Of a stretch of DNA of 64,000 bases, positions 12,296 to 22,730 are shown in pieces; the first letter of the stretch is position 1; every line of letters starts with the position of its first letter. The stretch is from the NCBI GenBank assembly GCA_024803745.1, contig JANJXV010000013.1, positions 10,788,001 through 10,852,000 of the forward strand. Direction: 5' to 3'. This stretch comes from Megascapheus bottae (Eukaryota > Chordata > Mammalia > Rodentia > Geomyidae). The notes beneath the pieces were generated by a model that was not told where the DNA came from, made no database searches, and worked only from the letters and a program-made list of their open reading frames with translations. A program made the translations under genes and the position numbers.

Positions 12296-12406
12296 ATGGA
12301 GCCGGGTCCCTCTCAGCCTGAGGACGAGGGCCAAGAAGGGGAGCGGACTCGAGCAGCTGGGGCCTCAGGCTCGCCCGCCCCCCGCAGGCCGGGGCTGGAG
12401 GGGTGA
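12296..12406 (+). other. Short ORF with strong initiation context in the CpG island
   Basis: GCAGCCATGG gives a near-ideal start. The 36-residue acidic peptide starts MEPGPSQPEDEG and ends in TGA; a GGG|GTGAAT donor overlaps the stop. It is antisense to the inferred CAPN5 transcript. It may be chance in CpG-rich DNA, and no family is recognised. Confidence 0.2.
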
Positions 12407-12820
12407 ATGGGCGCGGAGGGGAGGATGGGGGAACAGGAAAGGGGACTTGTCAGGAAGAGAAGGAACAGTTGGAGCCCCGGTGATAAGCGCCGGGCAGAGC
12501 TCGTCCGCACTGGGAAACCCACTCCATAACACCCGGGAGGTGACGAAAGGGCCCCGGCTGTGGGCCGCGGGCGGTGGTGTGGATGCCCCCTTGGGGTCGG
12601 GGCGGATCGCCGAGGCCCCGGCCCCCCCCAGGCTGCCGCGACCCTCCGCTCTCGCCGCGCCAGGGGGCCGCGGCACCCTCCTCCCATAGGTGTTCACCAG
12701 GCCGGCACTGGCGCGCTCCGCACGGGCACACACCACCTGGAACACACGCGAGCGTGGCGCCCGCACCCGTAGCCCGCACCCGGAGCCCGCACACACCTCC
12801 CTCCACGCAGCGCCTCCTAC

Positions 12821-13000
12821 CTGCCGCACGCCGCGGCTCCAGCGGGCTCCGGGGATGCAGGACGCGGCGCGGGCACCGGGTCGGAGGCTGAGCCGACCGG
12901 CGCGGCTGCCCGGGGGTCCCGTTCAAGACACAGCCGCCAGGCCCTGGGCGGGGGGCTGGAGCTCCGACTCCCCGAGCTCTGCCCGCCCAGCCCGGCCCGG
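12821..13000 (-). other. CAPN5: Candidate CAPN5 non-coding first exon
   Basis: On the minus strand the island contains CGGCAG|GTAGGA with GT at 12819-12820, a good donor just downstream of the GC-box cluster. The exon would run from an unlocated start near 12.9-13.1 kb to 12821. The upper boundary given is a guess. Confidence 0.35.
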
Positions 13001-13230
13001 CCCCGCCCCTCAGCCTCCGCCCCGCCCCACAGACTCCGCCCATTTGGGGGAAACGGGGCGTGGCCTCGGGGAGCGCGTGCGCACTGGCACCGCGCGTGGA
13101 GTCAGCTCCCGGGAGGCGGCTGCAGAACTCTAGCTGAGAAAGTGGGAGGGCGGATGCGGGTCTCTGCACAGCACCCGCCCGGACTCCCCCGCCCCGTGGA
13201 GTCCCAGGCTCCCGCGGCCCCCTCCTAGTC

Positions 13231-14403
13231 CTGTCCGTGGCAGGGAGCATCCCCAGAGAAGACCCCCACGTCCAGTCCAGGTTGGCTGCTACAGGAGGGC
13301 TGGTTGTACAGCATCGTCAGATCCGGTTGGGCAGACGATCCAGCCAGCCAGACGAGGGCTTTTGCATCTCGTAGTATTACTATTAGGACCAAGGCGGGTG
13401 GTTGCCAAAAGGACCTGATACGGCGAACACTTCTCCCTTTCTCCATCTTTTTTGGATGGAGGGGGGATAATCGTGATGAGGTGCACTGAAAGATCTTATC
13501 ACATATGAAAAGTTCCCCGCGTCTTCCCCTCAGGTCCCCAGTTCCTCCCCCCATCTGTTTACTCCCTTCCCCAATCTGTCTTGAGCATTTACCTGTGCAC
13601 TGATTAGACCTCAGCAGAAAAGCCTAGATCCTGAGCTCACTGGCTTTCAGAATGATCTGGAGCACACCAACCCTCGGTTTCTTCATCCCTGAAGTGGGAA
13701 CTGGAATCCCCACCCAGAGTGGAGAGTGTGGCTTTCTGAGGCATGTGGCTGACCAAATCTGTACTAGCCTAGCCCCCTGAGGCAACAGTGATGCTTCTCT
13801 GACCAGCTCATCCAGGCTCCCACCTTGTAGGGGAGAAACCCCAGCCCACTCATCCTCCCTTCCAGTTTCTTGGTCTCTGCTATTGAGTTCCTCAAGCTGT
13901 CAGCCACTAGGGCTAAATGGCCTTTCCATTTACCCTTTTGTTCCCTAAATGTCCCCTAAATGTGGCCAAGTCATGTCAAGAATCTAAGGATCCAGTCCTT
14001 ACAGTCCTCCATCTACCAGTTAGCATCTAAAACAGGCAAATCTTTTATACCTCCTCAGCCTGGCTCTTGTCATCTATAGCATGACCTTTTTGGCAGAAGT
14101 GTGTGATGTTCAGTATAGGCAAGTTGCAGGGTACAATAAAGGTCCCATCAAGTAGGCTAGGTAGTAGACAGCATTACCTTTGGTCAGGTGGCCACAGCAA
14201 GGTGGCCTTGCTGCTAGGTGCAGCAAACTTGACAGAACTGTCAGGTTCAGAGGCTGCTCAGGCCCATTCTATATCTCATGGTTGGAGTCACAGACAGTTG
14301 TCCTGTGGTGCTTGTAAGCATGGGCTTTGCCGGATTCACTAGTGGCCCAACCCACTGTAGAAAGAGCACACTACCTTGCAATTGTTGGATGTGTATATGT
14401 GTG
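13231..14403. other. Upstream flank of the CpG island
   Basis: Intergenic between CAPN5 and B3GNT6 by inference. A MIR-like piece at about 13640-13720 ('ggtttcttcatccctgaagtggg'). Otherwise single-copy in appearance. Confidence 0.4.
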
Positions 14404-14628
14404 TGGTGATACTGGCTTGAACTCAGGAGCCTGGGTGCTATCCCTTACCTTTTCCAATCAAGATGGGTGCACTGCCACTTGAGCTACAGATCTACTTCCA
14501 GTTTTTTGCTGGTTAATCAGATATAAGAATCTCATGGACTTTCCTGCCTGTGCTAGCTTTGAACCACAATTCTCAGATTTCAATCTCTTTAGTAATTAAT
14601 AGATGTGAGCCACTCGTGTCCAGCTGGC
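14404..14628 (-). repeat. B1-Geo SINE
   Basis: Full reverse copy ending 'gtgagccactcgtgtccagct'; right module moderately decayed. Confidence 0.75.
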
Positions 14629-15034
14629 CCGGGTGTTATTGTCATGGAGCCCGCCCCCTTCATTTTGTAAAGAGAGTTGTCCCCAATAGTAGAGAGAATC
14701 CTGAATGGCTAGAGTCCTGGGCCTCCTGGCACGTGAAGACTGGAAGACCCTTCCCTGGCAGCTCCCACCTTCACTGATCGATGGGTCCAGGGCACCAACT
14801 TAGTATGGTCCCCAGACCATGTGGTCATTGCCCCAGACAATGACCCTGTTCCTTGAGAAGAGTGTCCAGAAAAGCACCAGCAAAGTTTGCCCAACAGGTT
14901 TGAGAAGGGGTGGGGCTCTGGTGGTGTTTTGGCTCCAGGACCTTGTTAGTTGGTTTTTATGAGCTTAGTCATCTACTGGTACCATTAAAAAGACTTGATG
15001 TGTACATGCTTTTTCATTTAATTGTCACCAGCAT

Positions 15035-15120
15035 GTGGTGAGGGAGACTTTATTGGTCCCATTTTGCAGATGACAACTGAGCCTCAGGGAGGTGCCCCAG
15101 GTCACACAATATATCTTGTG
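15035..15120 (+). repeat. MIR fragment
   Basis: Core-to-3' piece: 'tcccattttgcagatgac', 'gagcctcagggaggtg', 'ccaggtcacacaat'. Confidence 0.6.
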
Positions 15121-15434
15121 CCATCCCCTCACTCCTCCTCCAACTTCTCTTCCTCCTTCCCCCTGCTGGCTACCTCAGCAACAACTTGCCCTACTGTCTG
15201 ACCTCTCCTTGGAAGCACCATAACTGCAAGCTCATTTCCTCCCAGGCAGTCCTGTCCCCTCTCCATGCAGCTCTTTTATCGCCCAGAGCAGACTCTATCT
15301 TTTTTTCTAGCTCTGCAGGACTCCTCACCTACCAATGTAGGGAGACAGAAATTTTATCTTCATTGTTCCTTTTAATAGCACAGGTTCCCCGGTGAAACAT
15401 AATGATTTCTTCCCTTTTTTGTTTTCTGTTTTGT

Positions 15435-15612
15435 TTTTGGTTCCAGTACTGAGGCTCATCAGGCCTGTCCCTGGGCTTTTTTTGGTCAGTTCTAGCACTC
15501 TATCACTTGGGCACAACTTTATTTCCAGCTTTTTGGTGTTTTACTGGAGATAAATCTTATAGACTTTCCTGCCTAGGCTGGCTTTGAATTATAACCCTCA
15601 GATCTCAGCCTT
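15435..15612 (-). repeat. B1-Geo SINE, 5'-truncated
   Basis: Right module, linker ('actggagataaatcttatag') and part of the left half; ends abruptly at the next SINE. Confidence 0.7.
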
Positions 15613-16062
15613 TTTTTATTTTTCCAGTAGTGGGGCTTGAACTCTGGGCCTGGGCTCTGTCCCTGAGCTCTTCAGCTCAAGGCTACCACCCTACTCCTTG
15701 ATCCACAGCAACACTTCCAGTTTTCTAGTGGTTAATTGAAGATAAGAGTCTCTCTCACGGTCTCCGGCTGGGAGTGTGGCCTAATGGTAGAGTGCTTGCC
15801 TAGCATGCACAAAGCCCTGGGTTTGATTCCTTGGTATCACAAACACAAAAAAAGCCAGAAGTGGAGCTGTGGCTCAAGTGGTAGAGAACTAGCCTTGAGC
15901 CCAGGCCTTGAATCCAAACCCCAGGCCCGGCAAAAAGAAAAAAAAAAATCTCGCAGACTTCAATGCCTGGGCTGGCTTTGAACCTGGATCCGCAAATCTC
16001 AGCCTCCTGAGTAGCTAGGATTACAGGCGTAAGCCACTGCACCCAGTATTGGGACTACAGAT
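15613..16062 (-). repeat. B1-Geo SINE split by a younger insertion
   Basis: Segments 15613-15762 and 15945-16062 are the two parts of one reverse copy, separated by an IDL-Geo copy inserted in the linker, as shown by 'aagagtctctctcacgg' before and 'tctcgcagacttc' after. Confidence 0.8.
15763..15944 (+). repeat. IDL-Geo SINE nested in a B1-Geo copy
   Basis: Starts ggctgggagtgtggcctaatgg and ends cccggcaaaaag plus A-run; about 15 bases are missing in the right module ('gccttgagcccaggccttg'). Confidence 0.85.
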
Positions 16063-16309
16063 GCCTGGCCACCTGGGAACAGAAATCTATATATTCCCAG
16101 CAACACAGCAAGCATATTGAGAATCCACAGGATTCACAATAATGCTTGGTATGCTGAGTGACTCATAGTGGAGGCTCCTAAGATATGGTATCTTGTGGCA
16201 GAATATTAAGATAACGATACTAACCGGTCCCACCTAACCAGCTCAGGCAAGGAGTCAGTACTGCTTGGGGAGGAAGGGGAGGTCTAGTCAGAAGTAGAAT
16301 TTCCAATTG

Positions 16310-16430
16310 GGCCCAATGTAGTGCCTCACACCTGTAATTCTAGCATTTTGGAGGTTGAAACAAGAGGATTATGATTTGGAGACCAGCCTGGGCTACATGA
16401 TAAGACACTGTATTTAAAAAAGAAAAAAGA
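16310..16430 (+). repeat. B1-like monomer
   Basis: Left-half-only 7SL element: 'gcctcacacctgtaattctagc', 'gaccagcctgggctacatg', then an A-rich tail. Confidence 0.65.
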
Positions 16431-16550
16431 ACTTCAGACCTCATGTAAAAGGGAGTAACAGAAAAAATGACCTATGAGTTACTCTAAATGCTACTGTTTT
16501 CTAAAGCATTTTATATGTTGTTGCTATCTTGGATAGTAATAAAACATCCT

Positions 16551-16645
16551 GGAACACAGATCACTGGTAGAGCACTTAGTATAGCCAGAAGTCTCTAGGT
16601 TCAATCCCCAGTATTGAAAAAGGAAAGGAAGGAAGGGAGGGAGGG
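16551..16645 (+). repeat. ID-like monomer with purine tail
   Basis: 'cactggtagagcacttag' and 'ctaggttcaatccccagta' correspond to the A and B boxes; the tail has become GGAA repeats. Confidence 0.6.
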
Positions 16646-16859
16646 GAAGAATCAAATGTCAAAAGAATGTGGACTGTGCTACTTCATACAAGAAATTATA
16701 AGAACATACATAGGCCTGGTCTTTGACACAGAGGAAACACAGGAAGCAGAGACCAAGAGATAGAGACTGGCCCCTTAAGGAGTAGTGGAAAATGAAATGG
16801 AAAAGGAAGGAAGAAGAGAATGACTCCTCTTTGACTTTCTTATGTGCATTGAGGTATAA

Positions 16860-17442
16860 TTCACATACCATTAAGTTCATCCTGCAGAGTCTGGGCTCAC
16901 ATTTCAGCGGTACACACATGCTTAGCACACACAAGGATGCAGGACCCACCCCATCATCAATCCAGTGATTTTAAATATATACTAAAATTGCCATCATCAC
17001 AACTAATTTTAGAACATTTTCATCACACACACAAAAAAGCCCATTACCCATTAGCAGTCCTCTGAGTTCCTCCTCCCCACAGCCTTTGGCAACAAATATA
17101 GTTTGTCTCTGGATTTGCCCCTTCTGACTGTTTCATACAGTGAATCCTACAATTTGTGACCTTTCCTTTGTGCCTGCTTTCCTTTGCATAATACTTTCAA
17201 AGTTTATCCATGTTGTAGTGTGAGTCAATACTTGATTCATTTTCATGGCTGGATAATAGCCCATTGTGCTAATATTCCAGATTTTGTTTATCCATTCTGA
17301 TGATGAATATTTGGGATTTTCCTCTTTTTTTGGCTACTATAATTCTGCTGTTAACATTCACAAATTTCTGTGTGGACATCTGTTTTCAATCACTATGGAT
17401 GTATTTAGGAGTAGAATTGCTGGTCCCTGTAGAGATTGTGTT
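16860..17442 (-). mobile_element. Old L1 3'-end fragment
   Basis: Reverse L1 landmarks: 'aagtttatccatgttgtag', 'ttcatggctggataatagccc', 'tgtttatccattctgatgatg', 'aggagtagaattgctgg'. Strongly decayed. Confidence 0.65.
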
Positions 17443-17920
17443 TAACTTTTTTTTTTTTTGTCAGTCATGGGGCTTGAACTCTGGGCCTGGGCACTGAGCT
17501 ACTTCACTCAAGGCTAGCACTCTACCATTTTGAGCCATAGCTCTGCTTCTGGTTTTCTGGTAGTTAACTGGAATTGAAAGTCTCATGAGCCAGGCGCCAG
17601 TGATTCACGCCTGTAATCTTAGCTATTCAGGGGGCTGAGATCTGAGGATCAAGGTTCAAAGCCAACCCGGGCACCAAAGACTGCGAGGCTCTTATCTCCA
17701 ATTATCCACCAGAAAGTCGGAAGTGGTGCTGTGTCTCAAGTGGTAGAGAGCTAGTCTTGAACTGAAGAGCTCAGGGACAGTGCCCAGGCCCAGAGTTCAA
17801 GTCCCATTATAGACCAAAGAAAAAAAAAGGTCTCATGGACTTTCCTGCTCAGGCTGGTTTTGAACCATGATCCTCAGATTTCAGTCTCTTGAGGAGCTAG
17901 GATTACAGGCTTGTGTTTAA
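17443..17920 (-). repeat. B1-Geo SINE split by a second B1-Geo
   Basis: Reverse copy in two parts (17443-17588 and 17830-17920). The break lies in the linker at 'gtctcatg', which is repeated on both sides of the insert. Confidence 0.8.
17589..17829 (+). repeat. B1-Geo SINE nested in a reverse B1-Geo
   Basis: Full copy 'gccaggcgccagtgattcacgc' to 'agttcaagtcccattatag' plus A-tail. The target repeat is about aagtctcatg/aggtctcatg. Confidence 0.85.
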
Positions 17921-17934
17921 CTTTTTAATCATTG

Positions 17935-18165
17935 TACACATGCACTAGTACTGGGACTTGAACTTGGGACATTTAGCTTTTTCTCTCAAGGCTAGGGCTC
18001 TTCTGCTGGAGCTCTACCAGTTCAGCCACTGTGCTAGTTTTTACTGATTGGCAATAAGCATCTCAAGGGCTTTCCTGTCTAATCTGGCTTCAAACCACAA
18101 TCTTCAGTTCTCAGCCTCATAAGTAGCTAGGATTACTGATGTGAGCCCAGCACCCAGCTGTGTGT
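17935..18165 (-). repeat. B1-Geo SINE
   Basis: Old reverse copy with a duplicated-looking 'gctctaccagttcagcc' segment in the right module. Confidence 0.65.
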
Positions 18166-18264
18166 TTAACTTAAGAAAAAAAAATGGTGCAATTGAACCC
18201 ATGGACCCCAACAAACTAATAATTACACTTGTTAATGCCAAGCCTCATGTCTGTGTCCTGTTTA

Positions 18265-18500
18265 ACATTTTTGTTGTTGTCATTCAAGCTGTTGAACTCA
18301 GGGCCTGGGTATTGTCCCCTAAACTTTTGTGCTCAACCATTTAGCTCCGTTTTGTTTTATTTTTTCTTTCGGTGGCTAATTGGAGGTAAGTGTCTCATGG
18401 ACTCTCCTGCCTGGGTTGGCTCAAAACCTCTATTCTCAGATCTCAGCTCCCCAAGTAGCAGGAATTATGGATGTGAGCCACTGGCACCAGGCCTTGCCAT
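18265..18500 (-). repeat. B1-Geo SINE
   Basis: Reverse copy; right module poorly preserved, left end 'gtgagccactggcaccaggcc' clear. Confidence 0.7.
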
Positions 18501-20233
18501 ACTGATTTTTTTTCTAAGTGCTGGGAGTGGCCATCTGGATTCTACTAAGTCCTGACGGCTGCTGACGCAGACTCCAAGATTCTCCAAGGGAGTTATCCTG
18601 TCCAAGGCTCCAGACAGTGGAGGGCCTGGAAACTGCCTTCCACCAAGAAGAGCAGCTGGGTCCCTGTGTGCCACAGTACGGGATCAAGGGTGGTGGCAGG
18701 TCCTCCCTGTACCACTGCTAATACTGCCTTTCCCTCCAGAAGATAGAGGCTGGCAGTCCTCACTCCAGCCTGTGGGGAAAGAGGAGCTCCGTTCTGCTGC
18801 TGGTTCCCAGCTCAGTCAGCACTGAACAGGGGAGTGGGGTGGAGGCCTATGGCTGAAGAAGGTGCTCAAGGGGTCTTGGCTATGCCTGAGGCCTTGAGGT
18901 ATTTAGGTCTGGAAGGCAACGAGGAAGAGGTGGATCTGTGTCCCTTGGTACCTAGGGACAGAAGCTGTGGCTGAACAAACTTAAGGGCCAGACATTCTAC
19001 TGCCTGAGAACCCAGAGGTGTGGGCGATGCTCACCCTCTGGACCCCCATTTCAGCAGGGGCTAGGTGAGGACTGCTGGAAGGAGCCTCGGCACCGAAGCA
19101 TCTGTCTGCATCCTTGAGAGCTCACGTGGGAGCTGGGGGTCCCAAAGGCTTTGCCAGCACAGATGCTCATATCATCTCCAAGCTTCATAGCACCCACTTA
19201 CAAGATGGCTTTAACCTAAGTCCCCTGCCTTTCTGATCCCCGACTTCCTCTCGGTCACGCCCCTAGCACACCAAGGCCACCTCTTTCAACTCTAATTACC
19301 TTGTCAGCCTCCATTTATTTCTTCTTGGGGTGAGTGCCCCCTGGCCACCCTTTCCCATTATTCCCTGCCCTCTTCCCTGCCCCTCTTCCCCGCTTCCTCT
19401 CACCCCAGCAGCCTTGTGCAAATCCACATCCCATATCTTTCTCTTGCTTAAAACTGCAGAGAGCAAGAGAAAAGCTCCAGAATGGCATTTAAAAACTGAT
19501 GTCATTTTTCTGTTCTTGGGAGCATCAGGATTAATCTTCTGGAAAGACTGTTCTGTTGAGAGAAATGCATTAATGGAGCTGTTTGTCATTCTGAGGCTGC
19601 TCGGGGTGTAGGCTATGGGGGGGGGACAACCCTCACCAGGACAGAATTAGTCTGTAAATGACTGTCCCAGGGTGGAGAGGGCCCATCTCTGAAGAAATTG
19701 TTAGAATGTTGATTTAACGCAGAGAGATTGGCACTTTTCCCAGAGCTGTAGGGCAGAGGGAGGGCCAACCCAGCTGTGGGAATTAACCCCATGAGGATAA
19801 CGGTCAAACTGCTATCTGCCTCCTAATCGTAGACGCCTGCAGGCCTGGGCCTGTGGCCTCCAGGCTTTGGAGGGAGTGGACATTTTGTGTGGTAGCTAGG
19901 CAGGGGTCAGGGCCCAAGGACAGCAGACAGGAAGACTGGCAATTAGTTTTTTAGGCCCAACAGACCTTGGATGTGTCATTCTAGCCTGTTTTCACATCTG
20001 CCAAGTGGGAATGATAAAATACTGTATTTTTAAAATGTTATGTGTATCTGTTTTTAAAAATTCGTTTGAAGTGCCTTTTTTCTATTAGCAATGGTGTTTT
20101 TCATTTTTTGTACTTACTTCTTGGCAGGACTGGGCTTTGTAGTCAAGGCCGTGCACTTGCTTAGCAGGTGCTCTAACTCGGAGCCTCATTCAGCCCAGTA
20201 GTAGTGTTTTGTTTTTTTTGGTTTTTTCTTTTT
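18501..20233. other. SINE-poor intergenic block
   Basis: About 1.7 kb without a dimeric SINE, in a region where they otherwise occur every few hundred bases. 19430-19810 has several AT-rich core motifs (ggattaatc, gcattaatgg, gatttaacg, ggaattaacc). A MIR-like scrap lies at 19945-20030. No exon recognised. Could hold regulatory sequence for B3GNT6 or CAPN5; that is inference. Confidence 0.3.
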
Positions 20234-20457
20234 TCCTAGTCCTGGGACTTGAACTCTTGGCTTGAGTGCTGTCTTTGAGCTTCTTTTGCTCAAGACAAGC
20301 ACTCTACCACGAGAGTCGCAGTTTCACTTCTGGCTTTTTTCAGTTTATTGGAGATTAGTCTCATGGAGTTTCCTGCCCAGGCTGGCTTCGAACCTTGATC
20401 TTCAGATCAGTCATTTGAATAGCTAGGATTACAGGCATGAGCCACCAGCACTTGGCT
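20234..20457 (-). repeat. B1-Geo SINE
   Basis: Well-preserved reverse copy, 'tcctagtcctgggacttgaac' to 'gagccaccagcacttggctg'. Confidence 0.8.
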
Positions 20458-20799
20458 GAAGTGGTAGTTTTTAAAAATAACTTTTCATCTACTCAAGAGG
20501 CTTAGTCTGGAAGCCCAGGCAGGAGGTTTTTGCTAGAGTTATAGGCTGGAAATTTTTGTACACTTTCTTACTAATTTAACTGGTTGGGGGTGATGTGTGT
20601 TTAGGAGTGGGTGGAGTCTATATAGAGTAGCCGGGTTTGTTTTTTTTTTTAAGGTAGTGTACTGCCCCCTAGAGGGAGATTTGGAAATAGTGAAGTTTGT
20701 TGTTTTACCCAAGAAGTTTATACATCAGCATGCATTTTATTTTAATAAATGTTTTTTGTTTGTATTGGATAGTAAAACTAAAGCACTATCGTGTGTGTG

Positions 20800-20925
20800 C
20801 CTGCTGGTACTGGGGCCATTCAGGGCCTGGTCTCAAGAACTTCTCTCCTAGGCTAGCTTCAAACCCTGATGTTCAGATCTCAGCCTCCTGCTAGGATTAT
20901 AGGCATGAGGCACAAGGGGTGGGCT
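20800..20925 (-). repeat. B1-Geo SINE, middle deleted
   Basis: Right-module start and left half joined without linker ('gtctcaagaacttctctcctaggc'). Confidence 0.6.
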
Positions 20926-21454
20926 ATCTTGAGTTTTTAACAATATGTGGGCAAATTGCATGTTAGGCATTGTTATAAAATGGGGAATATATAATGGATG
21001 TTGAGTTTTTTTTGTCCTTTTTGCTAGGCAAGCACTAGCTACATACCCACCCCTGAATTTGAATTCTTTTAAAAGCTTCCCATACAGTCTGATGCTCACA
21101 TTTCTCTTTATGTGATTGAGTGTTGGGATGGAACGCTGGTCTGCGCATACATACTAGGTAAACAAGTCCTTTACTGTTGAGCTATATGGTCCAGAGCCAT
21201 ATCTTTCACCCTGGGATGATTTTCTAATGTTAAATTCACCTGGATTTTCTGTAAAAACCCATCTAGGTCTGATACTTTTTTTTGGTTATTACTGCATTTG
21301 TCTTCTGGTATCATGTCCCCCTTTCTCTCCCTTATGTCTTTCTCTTTTCTTTCTTCTTCTCCCTCTCTCTGGTTCCTATGATGCTCCTGCTTCAACCTCC
21401 TGAATGTTGGCATTTCTCAGTGCTACCACACCCAAATACTTCTAGCATTTATGT
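20926..21454. other. Intergenic, no gene
   Basis: Contains a possible ID-like reverse scrap at 21125-21190 and a C/T-rich stretch at 21310-21375; nothing else recognised. Confidence 0.35.
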
Positions 21455-21682
21455 TTTTTTGGTCAGTGTGGGTCTTGAACTTGGGGCATGAGTGCTGTCC
21501 TTAAGATCTCTGGCTCAAGGTAAGCACTCTGCCACTTTGAGCCACAGCACCAGTTCTGGCTTTCTGGTGGTGAATTGGAGGTGGGTCTCACAGACTTGTG
21601 TGCCTGGCTTTGAAATGCAATCCTCTGATCGCAGTCCCCCGAGTAGCTAGGATTATGGGTGTGATCCACCAATGCCAGGTTT
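21455..21682 (-). repeat. B1-Geo SINE
   Basis: Full reverse copy; left end 'gattatgggtgtgatccacc'. Confidence 0.75.
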
Positions 21683-21696
21683 CTAGAATTTTTAAT

Positions 21697-21866
21697 TTTT
21701 TTGACAGTCCTGGGGCTTGAACTCAGGGTATTCTCAAGGCTAGTGCTCTACCACATGAGCCACAGCACCACTTCTGTCCTTTTCTGTGTATTTAGTACCG
21801 AGGAATCAAACTCAGGGATCGTGCAAGGCAGGCACTCTACTATCACTAGGCCATGCTCCCAGCCCT
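21697..21866 (-). repeat. IDL-Geo SINE, right module shortened
   Basis: Reads 'tttgacagtcctggggcttg' to 'taggccatgctcccagccc' on the plus strand; about 25 bases of the right module are missing. Confidence 0.75.
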
Positions 21867-22130
21867 CCAGAATTTTTTATATAGCGTACTCCTCCCCCCA
21901 CCCTGTTTGTGATACAAGGGGGAAAAGAATGGGCCTGGGCTTCACACTTGGGAAGCAGATGCTCAACGGCTTCAGCCACACCTCTGCCGCTTTATGTTCT
22001 AATAATTTTTAAATATGGTCTTAAGCCAAAATTCTCCTATGCCTTCTATGTTACTAAGCCAACCGGTGTGCCACCACACCCACCTTATTGTTTGAGATGG
22101 GTCCTTGCTATATATTTTCTTTGGATCTTT

Positions 22131-22340
22131 TTTTTTTTTTTTTTTTTTTTTTTTGCCAGTCCTGGGCTTGAGCTCAGGGCCTGAGCACTGTCCTTGGACT
22201 TTCTCAAGGCTAGAGCTCTACCACTTGAGCCTCAGCACCACTTCTGGCTTTTTTCTAAGTATGTGGTACTGAGGAATCGAACCCAGGTCTTCATGCATGC
22301 TAGGCAAGCACTTTAACCACTAGGCCAAACTCCAGGCCCC
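22131..22340 (-). repeat. IDL-Geo SINE, 'ttaaagtgc' subfamily, 15-bp target duplication
   Basis: Full reverse copy flanked by perfect tttctttggatcttt at 22116-22130 and 22341-22355. It carries the diagnostic changes gtggttaaagtgc in the left A box and gctgaggctcaag in the right module. Confidence 0.92.
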
Positions 22341-22355
22341 TTTCTTTGGATCTTT

Positions 22356-22730
22356 ATATCCTGAGTATTTAGGGTTGTAGGTGTGAGCCACCCCATTCTC
22401 ATTTTATAGGATTTTTGCATTTATCTTCTTGAACAAGACTGGTGCACAATCTTGCCAGCATGTGAGCACTGGGAGATTTAAATAACCAAAGTTACAGTGG
22501 GTCCAGGTCTCCAGACCAGTAAAGCCCTGGATGATGGGGTGGGGAAAGGGAAGGAGGTGGGACAGGAAAATAAGACACTAGTATTTTCAACATTTCTTCC
22601 CTCAACGATCTCAGTGAGATCCCATCATCAGGCATCACAGAGTGCGTGGAGCGTCCCACGCGGGGGCCCTGGTGGTTGAGGCCGTCCATCTGTGCACCGA
22701 CAGCCCCCCCCTCCCGCTCCCCGGAGGTCC
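22356..22730 (-). other. B3GNT6: Probable B3GNT6 3' UTR
   Basis: Non-repetitive stretch directly after the B3GNT6 stop codon and before a SINE on the same strand. No canonical AATAAA was seen on the minus strand here; only a weak GATAAA variant near 22416-22424. The transcript end is therefore undecided. Confidence 0.4.

Larger units (their letters stand above)
12240..13230 (-). promoter_or_regulatory. CAPN5: CpG island, probable CAPN5 promoter
   Basis: Dense CpG sequence, unlike the flanks. It has Sp1-type GC boxes (CCCCGCCCC) around 12255-12270 and 13001-13035, and a GGGGCGTGG KLF-type box near 13055-13063. From synteny with human (ACER3, B3GNT6, then CAPN5 in the same direction), the next gene downstream of B3GNT6 should start here and run leftward on the minus strand. 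CAPN5 encodes calpain-5, a calcium-dependent cysteine protease. No TATA box was seen. The gene identity is inference from order and orientation, since no calpain coding exon lies in the window. Confidence 0.6.

Noticed and set aside
12450..13250. 266-codon minus-strand frame and other long frames in the CpG island
   Set aside because: Composition-driven: Arg/Gly/Pro/Ala-rich, no domain, crosses the promoter GC boxes.
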